In this document: positions 11,969 through 22,535 of the stretch, one piece after another
Numbering within the stretch: position 1 is the stretch's first letter
Layout of the letters: the number at the start of each line of letters is the position of its first letter
DNA from: Ceratobasidium sp. AG-K
Lineage: Eukaryota > Basidiomycota > Agaricomycetes > Cantharellales > Ceratobasidiaceae
NCBI GenBank assembly: GCA_037039685.1
Contig: JAWNGF010000012.1
Coordinates: 1,488,001 to 1,552,000 of the forward strand
Reading direction: 5' to 3'
DNA length: 64,000 bases
Translations under genes and position numbers: made by a program
The notes under the pieces: model-generated
What the model saw: only the letters and a program-made list of their open reading frames with translations
Database searches by the model: none
Told to the model about the DNA's origin: nothing

Positions 11969-12206
11969 CTCAACCAAAAGTGAGAAATCTTGGTTGGCTC
12001 TTGAGGTCTTGTGATGCCTGGAACTATCTTGGCAGTCTCCGGAGTGCTCGGGATTGCTTGTAAGCGCTCAGGAGACAAACAAGCAAAAGGCTTGTTTCTG
12101 CTCGTAACATCTTGTGAGCACTCACAAACCATCACCAGCTTGACAAGATAGTTCCCGCCATCACAAGAACTCACAAGCCAAACAAGATTTCTTGCTTTTG
12201 GTTGAG
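11969..12206. mobile_element. MITE with about 65-bp inverted repeats in NLR2
   Basis: 238 bp bounded by CTCAACCAAAAG and its reverse complement. The left arm (11969 to about 12034) and the right arm (about 12140-12206) are imperfect inverted copies, both carrying aactatcttg and tcttgtgatg. It separates SMLASWLSPGLLT from NGLANMEGTGMERW of NLR2, which are adjacent in the paralogs. No ORF of its own; a classic foldback/MITE shape. Confidence 0.75.
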
Positions 12207-12578
12207 TTGTCAATAGACCTGGGCTCAGCCAAGATGCAAGCATTGATATATAGAGAAGAGGGGTGCTCTGACAAACCTCTCCTGATGCAAGCATAGTTGC
12301 AAATCACCAAGCTTTGTGGATTAAGATCTGTATCTCTTGGGGTGCATTAACTTGCTAGACGCCAGCCAGTTATATGTTTGATGATATGTTCAGACCCTTG
12401 TTTTTTCCATGCGCATGATGCACATACCTGGCACCATTTCCTGGCCCTGGCTAATATCAACCAGCTGCTACTGATATTCTTTTTTAGGTTCAGAACTTCC
12501 ATCCAGAGCAATAGCCACTCAGATATCAGCTGCTCTAGTTGCTCCAAACAATTGGCTGATGGCCCTCCGTTCTCCATG

Positions 12579-13075
12579 TGTTGTGACCTGTCCCTCCCTC
12601 TGTCTCTGTTTGCAGACTTGTGGCTTGTACCGGTGCCTTAAGCACTCCTTCTCTGTTGAGCCCTCTCCCTTGTTTAGTAAGGTGTATGGATGAAGTGTCA
12701 CCATGAGTCAAATGACTCATGCTGTTTTCTATTGGCTGGCCTGCGCAGCCCCCTTTTATGACTCAGACTTTGACTCAGATGTGTGACTCATGTACTTACT
12801 ATGACTCACCTGTTTTCTGAGTATATATACTGGCTTGCAAGCATGGTCGTCCCCAGCTTGCTTCACCTTGTCAACTCTCCCTGCAGTGTGATCAGAGGCA
12901 CTTGGCTACTTAGCCTTTAGCACAGCCACTCAGACTTAGGAGCTAGTGACTTGTACTGACAAGACTAGCATTCGTCCACCTTAGTGATAGAGTCTTAGAA
13001 GACTTATCACATATTGTTCTCACATCTCAAAGGCCATTAGCGGTTGTCAACCATAGGCATTAGCAGGTTGCAACA
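12579..13075 (+). mobile_element. Solo LTR (family L1) in NLR2, TSD CCATG
   Basis: 497 bp starting TGTTGTGACC and ending GGTTGCAACA, flanked by CCATG at 12574-12578 and 13076-13080. A TATA string lies near 12822. It is related to the solo LTR at 34359-34910 (shared ggtgtatggatga.gtgtcacc and tatatatactggcttgcaag). It is inserted in the NACHT-WD40 linker region of NLR2. No matching internal region lies in the window. Confidence 0.9.
12704..12808. promoter_or_regulatory. Cluster of six TGACTCA (Gcn4/AP-1-type) sites in LTR
   Basis: TGAGTCA at 12704 and TGACTCA at 12713, 12759, 12771, 12784 and 12802: six exact bZIP consensus sites in 105 bp, ending about 14 bp before the TATA string. TGACTCA is the site of fungal Gcn4/Cpc1 amino-acid-starvation regulators. 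Function in this LTR is inference. Confidence 0.6.
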
Positions 13076-13460
13076 CCATGTGCTTGACCCAATAGTGACA
13101 CACATATAAAAGCTCCTGTGGTACTGCTTGCCTTATTTGGCTCTCCAGTTCATGCACCTGCTGGTCAGGGATGAAAGATGGCTCTAGCCCACAGATGTTA
13201 AATTGTGGTTTATTGGTCTTGATTTGGTCAAAGCATAGCTCAGCCAGCCTTCCATGGTGCTGCTCTGCCTGACAACTGTAGTATTTTGATTGCACCAGGT
13301 CAAGCATGTAGTCCGTGAAGGAAGCGTGAAGCATAGTGACGACCCCCTCAGTGTCTGATATATGTACAACCCACTACAGCAGCTCTAGTGCAGCCTGCAC
13401 CCATCTGCCACCTTCAAATCCAAGCAATCAAGCAAGTGCTCCAATTATCAACAGCTCTTG

Positions 13461-13928
13461 TGTTGTGAGCTAGCCCACTCCATCGGACTTGTCTTGCATC
13501 TCGCCCTTCTGTTCTCTCTTTTGTTGTTCTGCTTGTATGTTGTTTGTCTTTTCCTGTGCTGCATTGCCACATCCTTGTGGTTATTCTGTTACATTGTGTA
13601 ACACGGCTGTGCTTTGTATGAGTCATGACTGCCCACGCAGCATGACTCACTTGGACACTCCTGACTGGCTTGCTTGTATGACTCATGTGGCTGTGTCCTG
13701 TATGACTTGGCCTGTTTCTGAATATATATAGAGGACCAACAAGCCTGGTAGCCCCAGCTTGTTTTGTCTCGTCAAAACATCCCTTTTGAGTGACACTTAG
13801 AACCACCCCTACCCTTTAGAGCCTACAGATGCTTAAGTGTGTTGTGGTTCAAGAGGTCACTTAGGTCTTAGTGCCGTCCACTCTCCCTTGCAGCTTGCCT
13901 CATAGCTATTAAGAAGTAGCTTACAACA
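13461..13928 (+). repeat. Gypsy-1 5' LTR
   Basis: Starts TGTTGTGAGC and ends CTTACAACA. TATA (aatatatata) at 13721-13730. GCTTGTTTTGT at 13757-13767, about 33 nt past the TATA, is complementary to the primer site just outside the LTR. It holds three TGACTCA-type sites (13619, 13643, 13679). Confidence 0.95.
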
Positions 13929-13930
13929 TT

Positions 13931-13941
13931 ACAAAACAAGC
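13931..13941 (+). promoter_or_regulatory. Gypsy-1 self-priming site (Tf1-like PBS)
   Basis: ACAAAACAAGC, two bases after the 5' LTR, is the exact 11-nt complement of 13757-13767 in the LTR, where the transcript is expected to begin. Tf1/sushi elements prime reverse transcription from an 11-nt 5' end of their own RNA; I see no tRNA 3'-end match here. Confidence 0.75.
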
Positions 13942-13950
13942 ATAACAATC

Positions 13951-15933
13951 ATGTCCATTCAGGAGGATGCAGGATTGCACCTTGCAACACCAGTATCAAT
14001 AAGGAGAGGACCAAGTAGGGCTTCAAGACCTACAAGTTCCCTCAACAAACAAGATATCACACAAGCACGGGCCAGTGGACCAGCAAGGTCTTGCCCTCAA
14101 AGCCAAGCTTCCATGCCTGGAACATTCAACACTGGGAACGTTTCAATCATTCAGGAAGAACCTACCATTGTCACTAGGGAACCAGGGGATATTACCAACA
14201 ATCCCACACTGGTCACAATTCAAATCCCAATTTCTAATGCAAGCCCAGGTCCCTCACGTCCACTATGGCCTATAGGATCCAGAAGACAGTTTTTCTCCCC
14301 CCAACCAGAAGCTCACGGGGGCGTATCTCTTGTTCCTATCAGACCACCACCCACACCACACATTTCCCATGCTCCGCAAGTACCCCAGATTGGGGGAACT
14401 ATCACCAATGCCGGTCCGGTCCCAATAAGCTCTCAAGCCGTGACACCAGTTAACCCAGCACCACCATATGTACCACAAGGGTATTCCCAGCAGCTGTCAG
14501 CAACCAAAGACCAAGGCGCTCCTGGGATTCCCAGCTCAAGTTCTAGTTCCAGCAGTAGAACTGTGATTAGCAATCTTGACAACCTCGATGATCTTCACCT
14601 TGGAAGACACAACGCACTCTTAAGGATTATTGATGGAATGAGGATAACAATCGATAGAAGACTTAACAGGCTAGAACAATCCACTCAAGTGTTGGCTAAC
14701 AACCAACAGATTTTCAACAATTCCCTCAACAACCTTCAAGGAACCCTCACAGACATCCTTAACGCTGCGCGAAATAGTGAACATAACGGTTTCCTGGTTG
14801 GACAAGACGTAATCCGCTTAAGAAACAAAGTCACAAACACACAAGGACTAGTAAACAGTGTGCAGGAAGATCTTAACACCACAAGGCAGGCACAGCTAGC
14901 CTGGAACAAAGCAGTCACCCAAGGACTGGAAGAACTAAGGGGAGACGGAAGGATTGCAATCAGGCAAATTAACACCATGCAAGAGGCAATCAACAACATG
15001 CGTGAACAGATGGACAAAGCATCCCTACATGCTGTATCACCTCCCCATCCAGAAGCAGAATCTACCAGAATTGACAAACTAGAACAAAGGTTGCGTCAAC
15101 TCACAGAAAATTCAGACAACAGAAGGGAAACTAGGCGCCCTAAAGTAACCAGACCAGAAGCTTTTGAGGGGAAGAAAGGAGAAGGAGCAGAAATGTTCAT
15201 CACCCAGATGGAAAGCTACTTTGTCAGGTTGGGCAACCAATACAGTTTGGGACAAGAACAAATTAGAGAAGCATTAGCGAATTTCAAATCAGATAACAGG
15301 TCCGCTACACACTGGGCGCAAGTGTTACTCCAATCTATGAACAATGGAATTCCAGACCAAAACCTAATGTCATGGGAAGCATTCAAGACACACTTCATGG
15401 AACAATTTAGCGACCCTAATAAGAAGGCCAAGGCAGAGGCTGATATTTGGAAAAGCAAGCAGGTCAACTCAGTAGCAAATTACGTGACAGAATTCCGCTT
15501 TCACATGGTTGACATGAATTGGGGGGAAGAAGCCCTTATCAACCAATTCAAGGAAGGACTCAAACCTGAAATCAAGATGGAATTGGCACGATTTGAACTC
15601 TCCCTTATCAATGAGGATGGAACTGAAAGGCGTCTTAACCTAAATCAATGGATCACTCTTGCAATTTCTATTGATCAAAAACTACAACAGATCAAGTCCT
15701 CCGCGGGAAAGAAAATAGCACAGACTACTACCACAGGACAAACCTCTACAAAACAATTACTGGACAAAGTATACAAGGCAAGAATAGCATCAAACCAATG
15801 CCTGAAGTGCGGACAAGAGGGACACCGTTCACTCAAATGCTCCTCCAAGGAATGGATAACTACCGAACCTAGCATAAAAGGAAGAGAAGCAACAATCTCG
15901 GAAGAATTGGGAAAAGAAGGGGTCTCCCTCTAA
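13951..15933 (+). CDS. gag: Gypsy-1 Gag
   Basis: 660 codons from an ATG 22 nt after the LTR leader, open throughout. The N-terminal 200 residues are Ser/Pro/Thr-rich and low in complexity. A long helical, probably coiled-coil stretch follows (about residues 215-390, with RIDKLEQRLRQL). Next comes the retrotransposon capsid region (about 395-560: RPEAFEGKKGEG, SWEAFKTHFMEQF, VANYVTEFRFHMVDM). The nucleocapsid has one zinc knuckle, C-LK-C-GQEG-H-RSLK-C. It forms the virus-like particle and packages RNA. The C-terminus carries the slippery site for Pol synthesis. Confidence 0.93.
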   Translation: MSIQEDAGLHLATPVSIRRGPSRASRPTSSLNKQDITQARASGPARSCPQSQASMPGTFNTGNVSIIQEEPTIVTREPGDITNNPTLVTIQIPISNASPGPSRPLWPIGSRRQFFSPQPEAHGGVSLVPIRPPPTPHISHAPQVPQIGGTITNAGPVPISSQAVTPVNPAPPYVPQGYSQQLSATKDQGAPGIPSSSSSSSSRTVISNLDNLDDLHLGRHNALLRIIDGMRITIDRRLNRLEQSTQVLANNQQIFNNSLNNLQGTLTDILNAARNSEHNGFLVGQDVIRLRNKVTNTQGLVNSVQEDLNTTRQAQLAWNKAVTQGLEELRGDGRIAIRQINTMQEAINNMREQMDKASLHAVSPPHPEAESTRIDKLEQRLRQLTENSDNRRETRRPKVTRPEAFEGKKGEGAEMFITQMESYFVRLGNQYSLGQEQIREALANFKSDNRSATHWAQVLLQSMNNGIPDQNLMSWEAFKTHFMEQFSDPNKKAKAEADIWKSKQVNSVANYVTEFRFHMVDMNWGEEALINQFKEGLKPEIKMELARFELSLINEDGTERRLNLNQWITLAISIDQKLQQIKSSAGKKIAQTTTTGQTSTKQLLDKVYKARIASNQCLKCGQEGHRSLKCSSKEWITTEPSIKGREATISEELGKEGVSL

Positions 15934-18900
15934 CTGTGTGTGGAGAGACCAAAGAACCGGCAAAGGAATCAGTGTACTTTAGAGCAACAAATGAATCAAC
16001 CATTGTTTACTCAAACATTGCTGGAATCACAGACCCTATCCCTACCCTCATTGATTTGGGAGCATCAAAAAACTTCCTGGATATCTCCTGGGCTCACTCC
16101 AACAATATTCCACTCATTGAACTTTCCACCCCACAAAGAGTAATCAGCATCCAAGGAAAGGAGCTTTCTCACCAAATACAATTCAAGGCCAAGATAGAAC
16201 TAGAAGTAGAGGGAAGAACCTTCAAACAGGTCTTCTTTGCTATGCCCACTGGGGAGACCAAGCTTATCCTAGGACTAGAATGGTTAGAGGAAGCAAACCC
16301 CATTATCAACTGGAAAACAAAGCACATATCATGGCAACTAGAACCCATCCAAGCAAGAATGGCCTTGATAGACAACTTACCTGAAGAATTCAAGGAATTT
16401 GCTGACGTTTTTCATGAAGAAAAATTCAAAAGGATCCCAGATCATTGCCCATACAACTGCGCCATTGACTTTAAGGAAGGAGCTGAACTTCCAAAACTGG
16501 CCAGACCAATCCCGCTCTCTCCAGCCAAGTCAATTGCACTAAGAGAATACCTGGACAAGGAAATCACAGCCGGAAAAATCCAACCAAGCAAATCACCCAT
16601 TGCATCACCCTGTTTCTTTGTAAAAAAGCCAATTGACCCAAAAAACCCAGAAGCTGTATGCCAATTACGGCTTGTTCAAGATCTCAGGGGGGTAAATATA
16701 ATCACAAAGGATGACAGGTTCCCATTCCCACTGATGGAAGACCTCTTGGACAAAATCAAAGACGCAAAAATCTTCTCCAAAATCGATCTACGCATGGGAT
16801 TTAACAATATCAGGATCAGGGAAGGGGACGAATGGAAGACAGCATTCAGAACCAAGGAAGGACTGTTCAAATATGTTGTCATGCAATTTGGACTAGAGAA
16901 CGCACCCACTGTATTCCAAAGATACATGAACCACATCTTCCATGACCTTATTGACGTATGCGTTATTATTTACATTGACGACATCCTGGTCTTCTCTAAA
17001 AACAGAAGTCAACATACTGTGGACGTCAGGAAGGTACTGAAGATCTTACTAGATGAAAACCTGTTCGCAAAACTCCCAAAATGCGAATTCTTTGTCACTG
17101 GGTTAACATATACCAGGCTTTGACTCAGCAACACAGGCATCTCAATGGAGGAAGAGAAGGTCAAGGCAATAAAGGAATGGAGGGAACCAAAGACGGTCAA
17201 GCAGGTTCAAGCATTCCTAGGATTCGCAAACTTCTATTGAAGATTTGTACCAAATTTTAGCTGACTAGCAAAACCCCTGACAACCTTGACAAGAAAGGAT
17301 AACAAATGGGAATGGGGAAATAATCAGCAGGAAGCATTTGAGGCTCTAAAAACAGAAATTAGCAAGGAACCCACACTACGCCACCCCAACCCTGACAAGC
17401 CTTTTTTTTTGGAAACGGACACAAGTGGAGTAGCAATGGGAGCAATTCTCTCTCAAAGACAAGACAATGGCTACCTACACCCCATCGCATTCCTATCAAA
17501 CTCCTTCAACAAGGCTCAACTCAACTATGATGTCCACAACAAAGAACTTATGGCAATCATAAAATCATTGACACACTGGAGGATGTACCTTGAAGGAACA
17601 AGGGAGCCCATCACTATGTACACTGATCACAGGAACCTACAGTTCTGGAAGGAAGCAAGGACATTCAACCGTTGACATGCAAGATGGCATCAATTACTAG
17701 CCTCCTACAACTTTGATATCATATACCGCCCTGGGGTCCTTTCACCAAAGCCAGACCTACTGTCAAGACAATCAGACCACAAAGACATCCCCACTCCTGA
17801 ACAAGTTATGATATCCGTCAAAAGGTTTAAAGGATTTATGGGACAGGTAGACACAGACATCATAGCAACAATCAAAGAAGCACAGGGAACAGATGAGGGG
17901 TTGGCACAAATCAAAGAAATCTGCAAATCAAAGGAAACATTACCAAGAAGCCTGCAACAAAGTACTAGAGATTACGATTTCAAGGAGGGACTATTATGGT
18001 ACAAAGGAAGGATTTACGTTCCAGAAGACAAGGAAGCCAGACTGGCCATCATGCAAATTCACCACGACTTGAAAATCGCAGGCCATCAAGGACAGGCTAG
18101 GACGTTGGAACTAATATCAAGAAGATACTTCTGGCCAGGGATGAAGCAAAGCATAAACAGATACATGGAATCCTGCAAAACTTGCCAACACACAAAGGGA
18201 TCAAAGTCAACAGTCCCAATCAAGCCACTAGAAATTCCAAAGGGTCCCTGGGAAGACATAGCTTTTGACTTTGTGGTAAAATTACCTAAATCCAAAGGGT
18301 CAGACAGCATCATGGTAGTGGTGGACTGGTTCTCAAGAATGGCGCATTTCATACCCTGCAAAGACTCTCACACAGCAAGCGACCTTGCAAATCTTTTCAT
18401 CACAAATGTTTGGAAACTACATGGTTTTCCAAAAAGCACTGTCTCAGACCAAGGAACTACCTTCAATTCTAAACTTATGAAAGCCATTTACGAGAGAATT
18501 GGAACCAGCCCAAGTTTCAGCACTGCCTACCACCCCCAGACAGATGGGATAATGGAAAGAATTAACCAATGGATGGAAGGCTGGCTACGATCTTTTGTCA
18601 ACTACCGGCAGGACAATTGGGCGGACCTGTTGCCAATTGCAGAATTCAGCTATAACCTGCAAAAGCACCACGTAACGGGCAGTTCCCCTTTCACAATAGT
18701 CTACAGCAGGGAACCACTGTGGAACATCTCATCAGAAGAAACAACAGTTCCTGAAGCAAACAACATCACAAAAAAATGGCATAGCATCCACAACGAAGCA
18801 ATTGCTTCAATGGAAAGCCAAAGGCTCCCTGAAGAAGAGCCTAAAAATGAGTACCAGGAAGGAGATCTAGTATGGTTGTGGGGAAGGAACATCCAAACAA

Positions 18901-19802
18901 AAAGACCGTCAAAGAAACTGGATAACAGAAAGCACAGGCCATTTGTTGTGAAGCAGAAGGTTGGATCACATGCTTATGAGCTCACTTTACCAGCAACAAT
19001 GAGGGTGCACTGTGTTTTCCACATTGACTTGCTCAGCCCTTACAGAGAAGATGCAGAATTCAGGCAAAACCAACCCCAACCACCGCCAGTCATAACAGAA
19101 GAAGGAGAAGAAGAATATGAAGTAGAAAAGATCCTGGACTGGAAAGAGACCAAGGATGGTCTGTTTTACAGGGTCAGATGGAAGGGTTATGGGAATGAAG
19201 AAGACACGGAACAAAGGGCAGAAGATTTTGGTCACCTTTTGAAGATCATCAAGGACCTTCTACACGAACACCCCAAAGCTCCCACACCATCTAACTATGT
19301 TCCAGGGAAGATAAAAGGCAGAGGGGGCACAACTGGTAGTGATATCTGCAAAACTTGCTCATACTTGTCCTCCAACCACAACCTATTTGCTCTCAACCTT
19401 TCCTGCCACTCACAATGCCTGCTGTCACCCGCTCAACCATTGCCAACAACCTTGTCCTTGTCCTTGAAGGACCAGCCTTCCAAATGGCACGCATCCTGGA
19501 CTCAGGAGTGGCCCTCTACGTATTCAAACAATCTCAACAAGGCCCCAGGCGCATGCAATTTTGTGCGTCAGACAACGTGCTCCACTCAGACCTGGGGGAA
19601 TTCCAATGGGTGGGAAAAAAATGGCCAACACGGATGCAATTGCAGCGGAAGGACATATTCATCTGCAGAGGATGCGCCACCTTTCAAGTCTCTGAGGTTG
19701 TGCTGTTGTCCACCCACATGCTTGGGGTGGTGTAATGGGGACAAGAAGGGGCCTACAGCAGCAAATGGGTCCCAGGATATGAAGGGAGGCCACTGTCCCT
19801 GA
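15873..19802 (+). pseudogene. pol: Gypsy-1 Pol, four in-frame TGA codons
   Basis: A single frame from the gag overlap, broken at 17121, 17238, 17262 and 17673, all TGA. The last three fall where FYRRF, FSRLAKPL and RRHARW are expected, so CGA to TGA. Order: protease-like DLGASKNFLD (about 16056; usually D-S/T-G-A), RT with FSKIDLRMGFNNIRI and YIDDILVFSK (about 16970), RNase H (ETDTSGVAMGAIL, YTDHRNLQFWK), integrase with HHCC (IHHDLKIAGHQGQ, CKTCQ) and the catalytic D,D,E region (FDFVVKLPKSKG, TVSDQGTTFNS, DGIMERINQW), then a C-terminal chromodomain (EEYEVEKILDWKE, YRVRWKGYGNEED). The chromodomain usually guides integration to marked histones; its last aromatic position looks lost. The frame runs on past the domain into ORF3 sequence, so the functional end was probably near 19320. 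Confidence 0.93.
15909..15950 (+). promoter_or_regulatory. Candidate -1 frameshift signal, Gypsy-1 gag/pol
   Basis: Heptamer G GGA AAA (15909-15915), in gag phase (TTG GGA AAA), 18 nt before the gag stop. After a 5-nt spacer, GGTCTC (15921-15926) can pair with GAGACC (15945-15950). Pol is open in the -1 frame from 15873, overlaps gag to 15933, and has no ATG at its start (GTG at 15936). The same heptamer is present in Gypsy-2 and Gypsy-3. Confidence 0.75.
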
Positions 19803-20179
19803 GACCCCAATGGAACAATGCCTGGGACACAAACTTTGAGAAGGATCTGGCGGACTGGAGGATGGAGAGGGGGCGCTACCAAAGGGAGAAGTTTGAGTGG
19901 AAGCCATACTGGTGGCAGGAGAAGGATGCGGATGTGTCGCAATGGAAGGAGGTAGAGGGAGATGTGCGCACATGGGATAAGGATTTTGTGGAGCTACAGG
20001 AGAGGGTCTTGGACTGGTCAAAGGCAGACTGGACAAAGGAGGAGACATGGGAAGAGTGGGAGAAGTTCTCGGACAAACCAGGTAATACTGTGTTCAACCC
20101 CATTGACTTGACCATTGAGGAGGATGAGGGGCTGGAAGAGCACTTGCTCCGCAAAAGCAAGGATTGCAAGATCCAATGA
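19415..20179 (+). pseudogene. Gypsy-1 ORF3: accessory protein after pol
   Basis: An extra reading frame between pol and the 3' LTR, about 255 codons from ATG 19415 (start MPAVTRSTIANN), with one internal stop TAA at 19733-19735. The same frame then continues to 20179. No known domain recognised. It is rich in Trp and charged residues, with DLADW, WKPYWWQEKDADV, DWSKADWTKEETW and, near the C-terminus, NPIDLTIEEDE. The last has the form of a SUMO-interaction motif: a hydrophobic IDLT core followed by acidic residues. It resembles Gypsy-2 ORF3 weakly (W-x3-MQ-x-R followed by aromatic/Ile) and shares the I-x-L-T-x-E-E-D motif. It could be env-like by position, but I see no signal peptide or membrane segment. 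Confidence 0.65.
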
Positions 20180-20221
20180 AGCCCATCCAGGTCCCCTAGA
20201 TGGACTCTTAAGGGGGAGTAA

Positions 20222-20689
20222 TGTTGTGAGCTAGCCCACTCCATTGGACTTGTCTTGCGTCTCGCCCTTCTGTTCTCTCTTTTGTTGTTCTGCTTGTATG
20301 TTGTTTGTCTTTTCCTGTGCCACGTTGCCACGTCCTTGTGGTTATTCTGTTACATCGTGTAACGCGGCTGTGCTTTGTATGTGTCAGGACTGCCTGTGCA
20401 GCATGACTCACTTGGACACTCCTGACTGGCTTGCTTGTATGACTTGAGTGGCTGCGTCCTGTATGACTTGGCCCATTTCTGAATATATATAGAGGACCAA
20501 CAAGCCTGGTAACCCCAGCTTGTTTTGTCTCGTCAAAACATCCCTTTTGAGTGACACTTAGAACCACCCCTACCCTTTAGAGCCTACAGACGCTTAAGTG
20601 TGTTGCGGTTCAAGAGGTTACTTAGGTCTTAGTGCCGTCCACTCTCCCTTGTGGCTTGCCTCATAGCTATTTAGAAGTAGCTTACAACA
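20222..20689 (+). repeat. Gypsy-1 3' LTR
   Basis: Same length as the 5' LTR (468 bp). It directly follows the polypurine tract aagggggag at about 20208-20219. It differs from the 5' LTR at about 26 positions by hand count. Two of the three TGACTCA-type sites of the 5' LTR are altered here. Confidence 0.95.
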
Positions 20690-21068
20690 TCTTGGGCACA
20701 GACCACCATATGGAGCACCAGTGCCATGTCCACTTCTCTCTGCGGCCTCAAGTTGGGAGTCTTCAAATGCAGATGCAAGAATAATGTTGTATAACGCGTC
20801 AATGTCCTGAGTTGTATTTGTGTATCCCGGGCTTCCCACTGCAAGCATACTCTGAAGTTGTTTTTGCCAAAGCATTGGGGATGCAACTGTTTTACTATAT
20901 TGACCAATGGTTGCAGCATAGATGAAGAAGACACCAGTGTGCTCCACCATGGTAGCAAGATCAGTATCAGATACAGAGGTGAGAAGGCCTGTGAGCTCAG
21001 TCTGTAGATACAGTTTGATGTCCTCCTTAAGAACCAAGTGCTCTAGTTTATGAAGGATTAGTTGCAAG

Positions 21069-21513
21069 TGTCACAACCCTAGCCAAACCTTGGAAGCCAA
21101 GACTCCACAGGCAGTGAGGATGGGGGTTGGGATGACCACAAAGGTCAAATGTATGGCACCAAGGCCTAAGTGAGTCATGCAATGAGTGATGGGGAAAAAG
21201 ACAAGAGAACAAGTCTTGTGGAGACAAGACTTGTGTCGCTGGTATATAAGCTAACTACTGTGGCTATGTACAATAGGAGCAAGCAACAAAGGAAACCAAA
21301 ACAAGAAAAGGCAAGAGTCTAAGGGAAGCAAGGACAAGACAAAGGACACGAGATAAGTCCATGGACTCCAAGGAGCAAGGGAAACAGGCCAGGCAGGCAT
21401 GTCCTGCAAACATGGCTTACATAAGGGCAACTAAATGCGCCAAGGCAAACAGAACAAGATCAAACATGAGGCAAACAGACAAAAGGAAAGGAAAGAAAGA
21501 AAAGGTCGTGACA
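21069..21513 (-). mobile_element. Solo LTR, Gypsy-2 family, reversed, TSD GCAAG
   Basis: 445 bp, reading TGTCACGACC to GGTTGTGACA on the minus strand, with gcaag at 21064-21068 and 21514-21518. It interrupts NLR2 between QICQKIGDT and LILHKLEHL, which are continuous in the paralogs. Confidence 0.92.
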
Positions 21514-22535
21514 GCAAGCTTGTATCACCAATTTTTTGGCAAATCTGTGGTTCTGGGCAACTGGACACAAAAATCTTGATGGGCAGATCCAATGCACAGT
21601 TGGACAGGAGTTCCAGAAGCAGACCAATGCCATGGCTATCTTTGCATTCATCCAACACATTCCATGACTACAACAAGATCAACTGGCAGAGCGTCCACCA
21701 CACTGCGCAACAGACCAACAATCAAGCCCTTGAGCTGACTGGGCAACACTTTTGTGTGCAAGTCAGGGTCCTCCTGCAGTGCCAGGGAAAGCACATGGTG
21801 GAATGGGCAAGAGTAACAGGCAAGTTGATATGCAATTGTGGGGAGAATGAGGTTGACATTATGGCACTTGGGTAGCACCCGACTGCAAAAGAAGCTGGCG
21901 CTGAGCTTGTGTGACTTGTTGAGAATTGTGCAGAGGCTGCTGGAAATAGTAGTCTTTCCGGTCCCCGCCATGCCGTTCAACCAGTACATTTTTCCTTGGC
22001 CTTGGTGATGTATCCATTCACTCAGATATGCCAGAACCTGCTTGTGAGTTTCCAGGGTACATTCTTGACAGCCAATCTGAAAGGACTCAGCCAAGTTGTA
22101 GCACATGGCTTTTGATAATGATAGAGGTTTGAGTCAATTTTCCTGTTGTTGGAGTATGTTTAGGACACCATGACTATGCATTATGTTTTGCTTACTGCTG
22201 CTAGTTTGTCCACAATCTTCCACATACTCATCTTGGCATTGGTCTTTAGGTTGGTGAATATGTAATGCTGACGGCCAATCACAATGTACTTACTTTTACT
22301 TGTTTCAGATGATTTTGGATGTGCCAGTAGCATCCTATTATGTCCTCTAGGTCCTTATTTACTTCCAGGTACTGCCTTCCTCACCCTTGTCCCTCCTTTG
22401 TCAAAATGCAGTCCAGTTCACCCTTGATTGCACTGCCCAGCAACTCAGCTATTGGTTGAGCACTTTTGGGGGGGGAGTGGGGGAACACTTATGCACATAG
22501 ATTTTTCATACCTGCCCTCATGGCAGGCAGGACAC

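Larger units (their letters stand above)
13461..20689 (+). mobile_element. Gypsy-1: complete Ty3/Gypsy chromovirus, TSD TCTTG
   Basis: 7229 bp with two 468-bp LTRs (13461-13928 and 20222-20689) and target duplication tcttg at 13456-13460 and 20690-20694, splitting NLR2. Order: LTR, self-priming site, gag with zinc knuckle, pol (protease, RT, RNase H, integrase, chromodomain) in the -1 frame, an extra ORF3, polypurine tract (aagggggag), LTR. By hand the LTRs differ at about 26 positions, mostly transitions, so this is the oldest complete element here. Pol has four in-frame TGA codons, so the copy is dead. Confidence 0.97.

Noticed and set aside
13414..13806. 130-codon minus frame across the Gypsy-1 LTR, repeated at 20208-20567
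   Set aside because: Present only because the LTR is repeated; it disagrees between copies and has no domain.
15936..17123. Gypsy-1 pol as a separate gene starting at 15936
   Set aside because: The first codon is GTG and the frame is open upstream into gag; frameshifting from gag is the better reading.
19736..20048. Pro/Ser-rich minus frames near the end of Gypsy-1
   Set aside because: Antisense of the Trp/charge-rich ORF3; composition is a by-product.
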